Of a DNA stretch of 17,382 bases, positions 10,301-17,382 are shown one piece after another; the first letter of the stretch is position 1, and every line of letters begins with the position of its first letter. A model generated the notes under the pieces. That model was given only the letters and a program-made list of their open reading frames with translations. It was not told the origin of the DNA and did not search any database. This DNA is from Pleurotus ostreatus/Saccharomyces cerevisiae fusant. Taxonomy: Eukaryota > Opisthokonta. The position numbers were made by a program, and so were the translations under genes. The DNA is taken from assembly GCA_024196135.1 (NCBI GenBank), contig JAMQCK010000706.1, forward strand, positions 1-17,382, written 5' to 3'.

Positions 10301-10399
10301 GATTTTTGAAGGGGGAGAGTGTGAATGTGTTGCTGACATGGTGATAGGGTCTACATCGGCACGAATGGTCGCGGGATTTTCTACGGTGATATCGCTTGA
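7387..10399 (+). CDS. GH74 xyloglucanase / endo-beta-1,4-glucanase, secreted
   Basis: Glycoside hydrolase family 74, an inverting enzyme that cuts the beta-1,4-glucan backbone of xyloglucan outside the cell. Fourteen exons: 7387-7485, 7539-7592, 7647-7936, 7992-8176, 8224-8349, 8405-8528, 8577-8608, 8665-8784, 8874-9130, 9187-9310, 9364-9493, 9542-9686, 9787-10289 and 10348-10399, giving 746 residues, a normal length for the two-propeller catalytic domain. Signal peptide about 1-26 (MWSTAAVAAALTTFSPLLSS then ADAQA). Hallmarks: WKNVKIGGGGGFVPGIVFNP, YARTDIGGAY with probable catalytic Asp59, VGGNMPGRGMGERL, WMMEALVIDPFDSDHWLYGT and TSVDIDYAGNVP with probable second Asp497 (family knowledge, not tested). 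Asp-box turns STDYGATW, SEDAGATW, STDSGATW and SDDEGASW are visible. It ends in the usual NGRGIFYGD, so there is no C-terminal CBM1. Intron 1 appears to be GC-AG. Whether it is endo-acting or reducing-end specific cannot be read here. Confidence 0.93.
7486..7538 (+). other. Probable GC-AG intron (GH74 intron 1)
   Basis: The junction AAG/GCGAGT...TTGCAG/ATC gives WKNVKIGGGGG, the spacing usual in GH74 proteins (W-[KR]-N-V-x-x-G). The nearest GT donor, six bases upstream inside GTGAAG, would drop two residues from this conserved strand. The GC donor is otherwise a strong match to U1 (AAG/GCGAGT). A GACTG branch-like site precedes the acceptor. Confidence 0.6.
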
Positions 10400-10474
10400 A
10401 GATTTCAGAGCACGAGAAAAATGGTTGTACAAGGGTATATTGGGCTGAATATTGTAACATTCGTTGATACCAAT

Positions 10475-12308
10475 TTATTTGGATTGCTTTTCTTCCTCCC
10501 AAAGCTGCGACACGTTGTAAGCCCAACGCGAGCTGACTAGTTGGGACGCTTACCTCGAAGATACGCTTCCGATCCTGCAGCTTGACGCCTCGGCAGGAGG
10601 TCAGCTTGATGTTCTCCAGCCGAGGGCAGGCGTCGATGATGGTGAAGAGACCATCCTCTGCGAAGGTAATATCAGAGACCGCATTAATTTGGCCTTACTT
10701 AGGACGCACTGGTGATACGCGTAGAAGCTAGGCCCAAGCGGCTCAGCTGCTTGCAACAGGCAATATAGGGCGCAGCATCGTCATCGATGGCAGTGTTATT
10801 GAGGGTTAGTACTTCAATAGCACATTCTGTCCCGTCTTCCGCGACCAGGCCGGCAAGGCCGTCTGAGCGAAGACGTGGGATGCCGGATAAGTTTATGGTC
10901 TTAGTAGCGTTAGTTGTATGCACCTGACGAAGAACAAGCAGAGCAGCGCCCACCTTGCACCGCCGCCCCACCAAATTCATGAACTCGCTAATCGAGTTGC
11001 TCGTCAGCTTCGCATTGCTCGCCAAATTGACGTGCTCCAAATGCTCCAACGGGGCCAAAACATCCGTCAAGTCCATCAACAATCCGTCCGTCAACACCAG
11101 CGCCCCCGACGACTTTGCCGACTGCCCCAGCGCGCCAATGTTGAGGGTCCTCAGCTGCAGATATTCCGCTGGAAATGGGTAGCTGCGCGACGACGAAGCA
11201 AAACCACCGAACGATATGGCAAGCGGTGTTGAGGACAACGCTAGCTTTTCGATATATGGGCTCGAGGTGGGAATGTGCTGGATGTTGGTGAAGGAGATAT
11301 CGAGGCGGCGGAGGTTCGGGAAGAGGGCGACGAAGGGGGTGGCGGAGGTGTTTGATATGGAGAGTTGCCGGAGTTTGAGGTTGTGGAGGGCGGGGAGGGT
11401 GGTGATGGAGGAGGCGGAGAGGGCGGCGAGGAGTTTCTGGAGGGTGCCGTCGGACTGGGGGTTGGGTTAGGTGGATGAGGCGACGACGGTAAATGTATGG
11501 TAGAGGTACGAACCCAACTGAAAATCCCGGCAACTTTCAGGACTCGTAAGTGCTTGCAGTTGATGAGCAGCCCGTGCAGAGAGATAGGCGTGACGGAAGT
11601 ATAGTTGAAGTTAGCGACTTCTAGTTCAGGGCAGTGGTTGGCTGCAGCTTCTACGGTGGCGTGTCCGACTTCTTTGCATCCACTGTGCAAGGGCATGTGA
11701 GCCTCGGGTCAGCAGAATCCCTCGACCGCTGAGGCGTACCGCAGGTTCAAGGTCTTCAGCTCAGGCAAGTGAGACAGGATGCCGGCAAACAATCTGTCTT
11801 CAAATTTCGAGAAACCTGAGAGCTCAAGGTGATTCAAGTGCGGTGCGCATATTTTCAGCGAGTTTATGGTCTGTTTCTTGACACCGGCCAAGGCGTCATT
11901 GAGAACTATGGTGCGGGCGTCGCGCATGAAGTACTGTATTTTTTTGTATCAACGCTGCTCAAAGGAATAAACTATTCTACATACAGGTTGAATGACGTTG
12001 TCAGGCAAGAAGGTCGGCCAACGCTGACTCAACATGGCGAAGAGCCTAGGCAGCAGAGGTTCAGGTAGCATACGCAGAGATTGCGAGGCGTGTCGCCATA
12101 GTCTTCCCTCAGGATTTTGCCTGAGATATGTATACTTGTCGACGAAGCGGCGCATGCATAGTGTAAGCAAAGAGGGTACGGTTGTTGCCGGCAGAGTTCG
12201 TGTCGATACTGAATCTGACGAAGCCATAGCGGTCATCTCATCGTCGTCTTCATTCGGAGCGCCCAAGGTGGGGACGGCGCGCGTAGCGGTCTTCCTGCGT
12301 TTGCTCAT
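10475..12308 (-). CDS. Leucine-rich-repeat (RNI/Rad7-like) protein
   Basis: Six exons on the complement, 12308-11985, 11933-11740, 11682-11514, 11454-10710, 10657-10554 and 10504-10475, join in phase to 521 residues; introns are 49-59 nt. The N-terminus is basic (MSKRRKTATR) then Ser/Thr-rich, followed by a helical block (LLTLCMRRFVDKYTYLRQ ... LWRHASQSLRMLPEPLLPRL). From about residue 110 onward there are cysteine-type leucine-rich repeats: INSLKICAPHLNHLELSG, LPELKTLNLRGCKEVG, CPELEVANFN, CKHLRVLKVAG, FPNLRRLDISFTNI, LEHLEHVNLASNAKL, IEVLTLNNTAI, CKQLSRLGLASTRIT and CPRLENIKLTSCRGVKL, ending RKRIFELWEEEK. The layout recalls Rad7-type and other RNI-like adaptor proteins that present substrates to cullin ligases, but no F-box was recognised, so no function is claimed. 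The donor after GIFSW is the weakest (GTTCGT). Its 3' end lies 75 bp from the GH74 stop. Confidence 0.8.
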
Positions 12309-12627
12309 GACGGTAGTTGGCGGAGACAAGATTAGCGCCCGGTGTTGGTCCAGCGTCAAGTGGCGCCAAGCTCGAACCGCGGTCACGATACCAGATTCTA
12401 GGTCACGTGTATGTTGATTGCCACGAGGACGGGCACGAGGCGCGCGATGGACACCGACACAGGGCGGCGCGACTTGGTTCTGTCCCTCTGCTCAACTTTT
12501 CCCTCGCGACGCAGGCCTTGGTGCTGCACGACCCATCTCTCGCCACCGACGCGCGAAGAGCAGCACTGAGTGCCGTCGCAGCTTCAAAGCGGGACTTCGA
12601 AACGACACTTTCCATCTTCAACTTGAT
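12309..12627. promoter_or_regulatory. Divergent promoter between LRR gene and Ser/Pro-rich gene
   Basis: This 319-bp gap separates the ATG at 12308 (minus) from the ATG at 12628 (plus). The frame of the plus gene stays open upstream to 12418, but that stretch lacks recognisable protein character and is probably 5' leader. A GGTCACGTGTATG element with an E-box-like CACGTG core lies at about 12401-12413. No TATA box was evident. Confidence 0.5.
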
Positions 12628-14103
12628 ATGGCGAAGCCTTCGCGTCTAGTCCCGAAAAAGAAGCAGCAAGAAGAGGGAGAGAGAGAGAATGTTGGACCAC
12701 AGCGACGCGTGGAGAGAAAGTACTCTCCCCGCGCGCCCCTTGGGGACAAATCGCGTGCCCTGAATACTGTGGGTGTGATGGCGATCACCGTTCCGTTGTT
12801 CCCCACTAACGTGGACCCACAGCAACCCAGCTTGCTCGATCAACCTCCGAAGCGCAAGAAGAGCAAGAACTCGCGCATCGTCACTCCTCCATCCGGCCGC
12901 GCGACACCGCACTCGATACAGACCGTCCTCACTTCCACCGAAAGTCGACCAACATCCCCGACCTCCCAGTTCTTCCCTAGCACCCTGCCCACCATACTCA
13001 ACCTGCCCTCCCTCCCGGACTTCAATCCCATCCTCCTGGGATCTCCGGTCGTCTCCAGCACCGCCGTCGTCCATGTCGAATCCCGCAACGTCTCGCCCAC
13101 GCCATGTCAGTCCATCCTCTTCCAGTCCTCCGTCGCAGGCTACGCGTCCGGCCGCAACACCCCGGACACGCTGAACATGCCCGCCTTCACCCACCCCAAT
13201 AGCCCGTATGTCCCTTGGTCTTCTCCCATCCGCCGCCAAATATGCCGCCCTTTCTTCTCCTCCGAGTCCGTCGCCCCCCGACCATCGGTCTCTGTATCCA
13301 CACGCACACGCAGCGGCGCACGCGCGCCCGAGCCGACCTTCACGCCACCGAGGCGCAAGCTTGTCACAGCACGCTTGTCGTGGGGGTTGAAAGCCCTGCA
13401 AAGCTCTATGCAGCGCAAGATGAAGGGCGCGGCGAAGAAGTTGCGCCGCAGCCGCGCGGACCAGTGGCGCAAGGCGGGGGTGGCAGACCAGCACGTCGCG
13501 GTCCCGACCTGGTCCGACGGCTCGACAATGTCGCTCGAGTCCGTCGACTCGGCCTCGCTCGAAGAGTGGCTGGCGTCGCGGAACTCGCACGACGAGGGGC
13601 CGGAGGAGCTGCTGGAGGACGACGATGGCGGGCCGTCGCAGGAGGATGGCACGCTCGCGAGCGTGGACCACCTGGACACGCCCGTCGATGACTGCTCGTA
13701 CAAGGCCTTCATGGCCAGCACGTCCACGTACGGGAGTCTGCTCCCCCGAGCCGCGCGCCGCTTCACGCCCCACGCGCTCGAGGTGCTGTCCACCCGCTCG
13801 CGCAGTCCCTCGCCGCTGGGACGCAGCTCCTCACCTCTGGGCGCCTCGTACCGCTCCCGCAGCCCCTCGCCCCTCGGCATGGACTACCGCTCACGAAGCC
13901 CGTCACCGCTGGGCATCGCCTTCCGCCCGCAGTCGTGTCCCCTGCCTGCACTTCCGTCCGTCGACGAGCTCTCGATTGACGACGGCATCCAGCCCTCGTG
14001 GGCCGAGGTCAGCCCGACAACGCAGTACCTGCGCGTGCCCTCCGCGTCTACGCAGCCGCGCGGGACTGACTCGCGGCCGGTGTCGTGGCGGTCGAACGCG
14101 TAG
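12628..14103 (+). CDS. Ser/Pro-rich protein with RSRSPSPLG repeats, unknown function
   Basis: Not recognised. The frame starting MAKPSRLVPKKKQQ is open to 14103 (491 residues). The stretch 12769-12822 (GTGGGT donor, CACTAAC branch, CCACAG acceptor, 54 nt) is probably an intron of a length divisible by three; spliced, the protein is 473 residues. The protein looks largely disordered and possibly nuclear: a basic cluster PPKRKKSK near the N-terminus, long Ser/Thr/Pro tracts with many SP/TP sites (PTSPTSQFFPSTLP, SRNVSPTPC, FTPPRRK), a basic segment MQRKMKGAAKKLRRSRADQW, an acidic segment EELLEDDDGG, and near the C-terminus four RS-SPLG repeats. SP/TP density suggests proline-directed phosphorylation (inference). 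The GC-rich third codon positions support coding. The ATG at 12628 is preferred over 12418 because the N-terminus becomes compact and basic. Confidence 0.7.
   Translation: MAKPSRLVPKKKQQEEGERENVGPQRRVERKYSPRAPLGDKSRALNTVGVMAITVPLFPTNVDPQQPSLLDQPPKRKKSKNSRIVTPPSGRATPHSIQTVLTSTESRPTSPTSQFFPSTLPTILNLPSLPDFNPILLGSPVVSSTAVVHVESRNVSPTPCQSILFQSSVAGYASGRNTPDTLNMPAFTHPNSPYVPWSSPIRRQICRPFFSSESVAPRPSVSVSTRTRSGARAPEPTFTPPRRKLVTARLSWGLKALQSSMQRKMKGAAKKLRRSRADQWRKAGVADQHVAVPTWSDGSTMSLESVDSASLEEWLASRNSHDEGPEELLEDDDGGPSQEDGTLASVDHLDTPVDDCSYKAFMASTSTYGSLLPRAARRFTPHALEVLSTRSRSPSPLGRSSSPLGASYRSRSPSPLGMDYRSRSPSPLGIAFRPQSCPLPALPSVDELSIDDGIQPSWAEVSPTTQYLRVPSASTQPRGTDSRPVSWRSNA
13795..13914 (+). repeat. In-frame coding repeat RSRSPSPLG
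   Basis: Forty codons hold three copies of RSRSPSPLG and one shortened copy (RSSSPLG), the later copies spaced by the tripeptides ASY and MDY. Synonymous codons differ between copies (CGC TCG CGC AGT versus CGC TCC CGC AGC), so the peptide is kept while the DNA has diverged, which points to selection on the peptide. Residues 372-411 of the spliced form. Confidence 0.85.
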
Positions 14104-14449
14104 TGCTGCCTCTCATGGACTCCGGCTGGCCCGTGGCCTGCTTTCGCTTTCTCGCGCGCGCTGCCGCGCGCATCTATGCTTGGGCCAAGAGATGGACTTA
14201 CCATGTCTGGGACTACCGTCTGCAATATGTTCCCTTCTCCGCATATCCTCATAGATCAACTGACTGCCTGTACACTGATCCCTCCAACCCCATCATCCAC
14301 TGCCCATACCTTTGCACCCACATGTACCCTACATCTTCCCCCCATCTCATGCCTGCCATCGTCATCTCACCGTCCTCATCTGAAGTCTAGATATACCTGA
14401 ACTCTGAAGTATAGTCTCCCCATCTTTCTTCTGCAGTCTAGTCATATCC

Positions 14450-14490
14450 CTGAAGGTCATTCATCATCAATCGCCCTCTTTGACCTTCAG
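14450..14490 (+). repeat. Perfect 10-bp inverted repeat
   Basis: CTGAAGGTCA at 14450-14459 is followed 21 bases later by its exact reverse complement TGACCTTCAG at 14481-14490. In RNA this could form a 10-bp stem with a 21-nt loop in the 3' flank of the Ser/Pro-rich gene. It could also be a palindromic binding site, or chance. Confidence 0.6.
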
Positions 14491-14570
14491 TCCCCCACCC
14501 CTCCGATCTCCAGCCCTTCGCCTTCTTCCGGAGATCAATCTCGCTAGCCACCTTTGTCGGTGTCTAGCGG

Positions 14571-14616
14571 GTTCCCCTTTTCAAGTCCACTACAGTCCCC
14601 TTTTGAAGCCCACTAC
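14571..14616 (+). repeat. Two-copy imperfect tandem repeat, 23-bp period
   Basis: CCCCTTTTCAAGTCCACTAC at 14574-14593 recurs as CCCCTTTTGAAGCCCACTAC at 14597-14616 with two mismatches. The period is 23 bp. Likely a slippage product in non-coding DNA. Confidence 0.75.
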
Positions 14617-14957
14617 TATACTTACAATCCCTGTACACCCTATCCGTCCGTGCATATGTACGTACTGCCACCCTCACTTGTACAATATAAGATAACGCTC
14701 CTTCTAACTTATGTATGGTACTGACCCATATACGCTCCTTGGTAGCTATGTGAATGGTTTTGAATGACGGTGCATGATTCAGACGAAGAAGCTGGCGCAG
14801 GTTGCAATGACTCTGCACTGGCTCGAACTCGAACGCGAACGATAGAGTTTGCTTCCGAGATCAGCACCTCGGGAGCCGGGCCGCACTGAACTGGCCCTTG
14901 TTCTTGACCTTCACCGCTCCGACGCGACACCTGCACATTACTTGACTCCGGCAGAAC

Positions 14958-15793
14958 ATGGAATCTACGAATGCTGGGGCGGGCCCTTCTACCCAACCGC
15001 AACACCCCCCTGAGGACGATGGGTCTGCGGTAGATCCTGTCTGGACGACGAGCCGTACGGCGCGTCAGATCTACTACCTTTGCAATGTAGAGAAAGTGCG
15101 AATGCTCGTTTATGACCACTAGTGCAAAGTGCTGATAATGTCCTTCTCAATAGAAAATAACCGTCCTCTTACAACGCGCCTCGAATGCCATGCTCTGCCT
15201 CTCGCTACCGCAGACAGACGGGCCCGACGACAAACTCATCGTGCAGCCCGATGCTCCTAACGCGGACGAACCTGCAGAAGACGGCCTCCCGCGCGACGTG
15301 CTCCGCAAGGACGAGATGCGCAACGAACAGCTTGCAGCGGAGATCCAGTCGTACTTCGATGTGCTCTTGGTACGCATACTTCCCCTCCCTCCCTTCTTCA
15401 TCCCCGTTTGCCAACCCTGTCCCACAGGAAATATCACACGAAATCCGCTCCTCCCTCGCCCATATCCGACACGCCCGCATGACACCCTCCTCCATCATCG
15501 CCCCCGACGCCATCTCGCCACCAAAAGTCCCAGGACAACCTCCCCAGCCGTTCACGCCGCCCGCATTCGGCGTGGGGCTGCCGTACGACGAGGATGACGC
15601 GAAGCGGCGGAATGAGCGGGGGTTGCAGGAGGCGAGGATTGAGAGGGATGCGTGGAAGGGGATTCTGGACGCGCTGATGAAGTTGAAGAAGGCGAGGGAT
15701 GAGGAGAGGGCGGGCGATGGCGAGGGTGCGGCGAAGACGGATGGGGCAGAGAAGGCCGAGTCGCATGGCAAGGAGGACGCAATGCAGGTGTAG
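14958..15793 (+). CDS. MED11: Mediator complex subunit 11
   Basis: Predicted MED11, a small helical subunit of the Mediator head that partners MED22 and supports TFIIH/polymerase II recruitment in the nucleus. Three exons, 14958-15095, 15154-15369 and 15428-15793, join in phase to 239 residues; both introns are 58 nt. The family pattern is the N-terminal helix SRTARQIYYLCNVEKKITVL followed by LLQRASNAMLCLSLP, matching the 'RI..L..IEK.I..LL..A..AL..L' signature, then a helix YFDVLLEISHEIRSSLAHIR rebuilt across intron 2. The C-terminus is a charged helix (KGILDALMKLKKARDEERAG) and a Glu/Lys/Ala-rich tail, making it longer than yeast MED11. The ATG at 14958 has a good context (GAACATGG). It is convergent with TBCA, 93 bp between stops. 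Confidence 0.8.
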
Positions 15794-15886
15794 CAGAGGT
15801 GCGTGAATGGTTCATATGATGAAGCACGATTGTTCATGTTATACAAGCTATCCTCCGTCCTGCACTGCTAGGGAAACGTCTGTGCC

Positions 15887-16499
15887 TTACAGGTTGCTTT
15901 CCTGCAGCACCTCCTGCGCCTTCAAGTACTCGTCGTCGTTCAGGATTTCGGGGTGCTGCTTTGCGACGACCTGCGAGGGCTCTCAGTGGCCTTCGAAGTA
16001 CCTCAATGGCGCTAGTACGCACCACGATCTCCCTTAGGTCGACGGCAGCCTTCCCAACACGCGAGGAAGTGTCCTCGATCATCTTCTCCGACTCCGCCAG
16101 GATGCGTTGCTGCAACAGCCGGTCAGCTCATGGCTGGGCGAGGTGGATTGAGCGGCTCTCGCTTGAGCTCCTGCTCGAGCCAGAACTCGAGGAAGGAGGC
16201 TTTACGCACCGCGTTCCTGATCTCGTACTCATCCCCTGCGTCCGCGATCATCTTGTCCACCTTAACCTTCTGCTCTTCCGCCTCCTTGCGGTACATGTTG
16301 TACTCCTTCCAGAGCCTAGCGTAACAATTCATTAGCCTCGCATGAGGGGACGTTCGTCCTTTGGGAAAGGTGCATCGCGCGGTGACGGCACGCGCGGAGA
16401 GGCTGATAAGGCGCGCAAGGCAGGTAAGCGAACGCACCTGGACACGGCCCCGGTCTTGATCTTCAGCTGGCGCTTGATGGAGGGGATGTCGTCGGACAT
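15887..16499 (-). CDS. TBCA: Tubulin-folding cofactor A
   Basis: Tubulin-specific chaperone A (Rbl2 in yeast) holds beta-tubulin released from the chaperonin before it passes to the other cofactors in the cytosol. Four exons on the complement, 16499-16438, 16315-16210, 16109-16023 and 15970-15887, join in phase to 112 residues, the usual family length. The protein is one continuous alpha-helical bundle: SIKRQLKIKTGAVSRLWKEY, YRKEAEEQKVKVDKMIAD, DEYEIRNAQRILAESEKMI (rebuilt across intron 2, matching the family's E-Y-D-I-x-x-x-x-x-V-L-x-E), VGKAAVDLREIV, then AKQHPEILNDDEYLKAQEVL. Introns are 122, 100 and 52 nt, longer than the window's norm. The start context is ACCATGTCC. The donor of intron 3 could be either of two overlapping GTG triplets; GTG/GTGCGT is preferred. 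Confidence 0.92.
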
Positions 16500-17382
16500 G
16501 GTCGTGAGCGGTCGTGAATGTGCAGAGCGAGAATGTGCAGCGGACCGCGACGTCGTCGACGCGTCTTTACGCGATCGGGCGAGCACCAGGCGCTTTCGTC
16601 ATCGATAAGGGACGGAGCGGACCCACGCGCGCCCATATGTTCGTTTTTAGAGTTTCCGCCGGCTACTGCGGGAGGGCGTGTGCGTCCTTCCAGGCAGAGC
16701 CCAAGCCCATTTCATGCGCTTCAGGTCCTGGAGGCAGAGATGAAGCACGGCAAAGGGCAGACCGACGTAAGATGCCACCCTCACGACGGCCTCGGCCTCT
16801 CTAATCTGCAGTTATGGCTTAGCGCGCAGCTGCCTTGAGCAGTGTTCGTAACGTCTAACCTTACTTCCCGTGAACCAAACCGACTCTATACGCCTGCGTG
16901 CATCGGCAATCGCGCTTTCCGAATTCCGTCCCGCCGTCCACTGCTTGTAGTGACTCAGTGGCTGACTCCAGTCTCCATTCTTCAGACAGGGTAGAGCGAG
17001 CCAAGCATCGCTTTCGTGATGTACATACAACATTGTAGGGGCGTTAGATACATTGACAACACCGGGGGTAGCTACGGAAATAAGGGAGTCCATCGAAGCA
17101 GCTGCCGAGGGGCAGCACTCGCACAGTGCGCCACACTACAAGGCAGTCCCACGGAGTCGGCGCTGAGGGGGCATAGGGGCATAGGCAGGGTCATACAGGC
17201 ATAGTAGGGTGTAGTAAGGTAAGAACCGGGATACCTCAGCTACGGCGACATCGTGTCCAAGGGCCATCGTCGTCTGGGCGCGGGCTCCGCCGACCGGCCG
17301 ACTCGCGGGCGCGGGCGTGGAGGCAGCCACAGGCTGCGTCAGACAACCGCGCACTCGCACTCCAGCTGGCACCAGCGGTCAG
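16500..17382. other. TBCA upstream region with unresolved minus-strand coding traces
   Basis: 883 bp. The first part (16500-16646) should be the TBCA promoter. Further right the minus strand shows pieces that look coding but could not be joined into one model: a 53-codon terminal block at 16805-16647, an open frame 17093-16865 and a segment around 17267-17235 (MALGHDVAVAE followed by a GT donor-like site). They may belong to a gene that enters from beyond the right edge. Plus-strand frames here look like shadows. Confidence 0.35.
16647..16805 (-). CDS. Possible terminal exon of an unidentified minus-strand gene
   Basis: After an acceptor-like CTGCAG (16811-16806 on the complement) a frame runs 52 codons to TAA at 16649-16647. 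It has GC-ending codons and a sensible protein pattern: IREAEAVVRVASYVGLPF, then AVLHLCLQDLKRMKWAW, ending in a Ser/Arg-rich tail. A GTAAGG donor-like site at 16864-16859 would define a 59-nt intron before it, but the frame upstream of that donor hits a TAG after seven codons, so the preceding exon is unresolved. The product is not recognised. Confidence 0.3.
   Translation of the reverse strand: MREAEAVVRVASYVGLPFAVLHLCLQDLKRMKWAWALPGRTHTPSRSSRRKL

Larger units (their letters stand above)
14104..14957. other. Gene-free region between the Ser/Pro-rich gene and MED11
   Basis: 854 bp without a convincing gene. The sequence is pyrimidine-rich with C/T tracts and short tandem and inverted repeats (listed separately). 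The first part should be the 3' untranslated region of the Ser/Pro-rich gene and the last part the MED11 promoter. The open frames here are short and have no recognisable character. No tRNA or rRNA was seen. Confidence 0.6.

Noticed and set aside
11241..11696. Minus-strand frame ending in a Pro/Ser-rich run next to the LRR exons
   Set aside because: Its first half is a real LRR exon, but the Pro-rich second half is read-through of an intron followed by an out-of-frame reading of the next exon.
12418..12627. Upstream start at 12418 for the Ser/Pro-rich protein
   Set aside because: The 70 extra residues have no consistent character and the ATG at 12628 begins a compact basic N-terminus; the upstream part is more likely leader.
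12646..13773. Long minus-strand open frame (375 codons) opposite the Ser/Pro-rich gene
   Set aside because: It lies wholly antisense to a frame with better protein character and codon use; it is Arg/Gly-rich in the way expected of a GC-rich complementary strand.
17161..17215. Short GCATAGG/CATAGG repeats as a possible satellite
   Set aside because: Only a few imperfect copies; lies in a probable short intron on the minus strand and looks like simple-sequence noise.
1..17382. CRISPR array, insertion sequence, phage or bacterial operon features
   Set aside because: No regularly spaced repeats, transposase frames or Shine-Dalgarno-led operons; spliceosomal introns throughout show a nuclear fungal sequence.
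1..17382. tRNA or rRNA genes
   Set aside because: No cloverleaf with paired arms or rRNA-like stretch was recognised by eye in the gaps on either strand; a tRNAscan-SE run would be decisive.

Overview
The window looks like nuclear DNA of a wood-decay basidiomycete, probably an agaricomycete of the Polyporales type. It is gene-dense and GC-rich, most introns are 45-60 nt with GT-AG ends and CTNAC-like branch sites, and it carries a GH74 glucanase typical of lignocellulose degraders. No bacterial, viral or transposon sequence was recognised. All gene models were built by hand by joining reading frames across splice sites and checking phase at each junction.

Left to right: (1) a minus-strand gene of the fungal DLT1 (defect at low temperature 1) family runs off the left edge (1-774). 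(2) Two plus-strand tandem duplicates, gene A (1366-3771) and gene B (4440-6837), encode an unrecognised membrane protein with N-terminal membrane helices, a large N-glycosylated outer domain, a C-terminal helix and a cytosolic tail. Seven introns fall at identical positions and phases in both. The duplicated unit includes upstream and downstream flanks, about 956-3840 and 4028-6900. (3) A 14-exon secreted GH74 xyloglucan-active endoglucanase (7387-10399). (4) A convergent minus-strand leucine-rich-repeat protein (10475-12308). (5) Divergent from it, a Ser/Pro-rich protein with RSRSPSPLG repeats (12628-14103). (6) The Mediator subunit MED11 (14958-15793), convergent with (7) tubulin-folding cofactor A (15887-16499, minus). 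(8) Weak minus-strand coding traces up to the right edge.

DLT1, MED11 and TBCA are housekeeping genes. The GH74 enzyme is the clear lifestyle gene: it is exported to cut xyloglucan in plant cell walls. Nothing in the sequence ties the tandem membrane genes functionally to the GH74 gene beyond adjacency.

The most interesting signal is in the tandem pair. The stretch encoding the first transmembrane helix in gene B is 5 nt shorter and out of frame in gene A. In A that same stretch has the form of a 49-nt intron (GTGTGT donor, CTAAC branch site, TAG acceptor) whose removal restores the frame exactly. This suggests either conversion of exon to intron after duplication, with loss of one membrane helix, or early decay of copy A.
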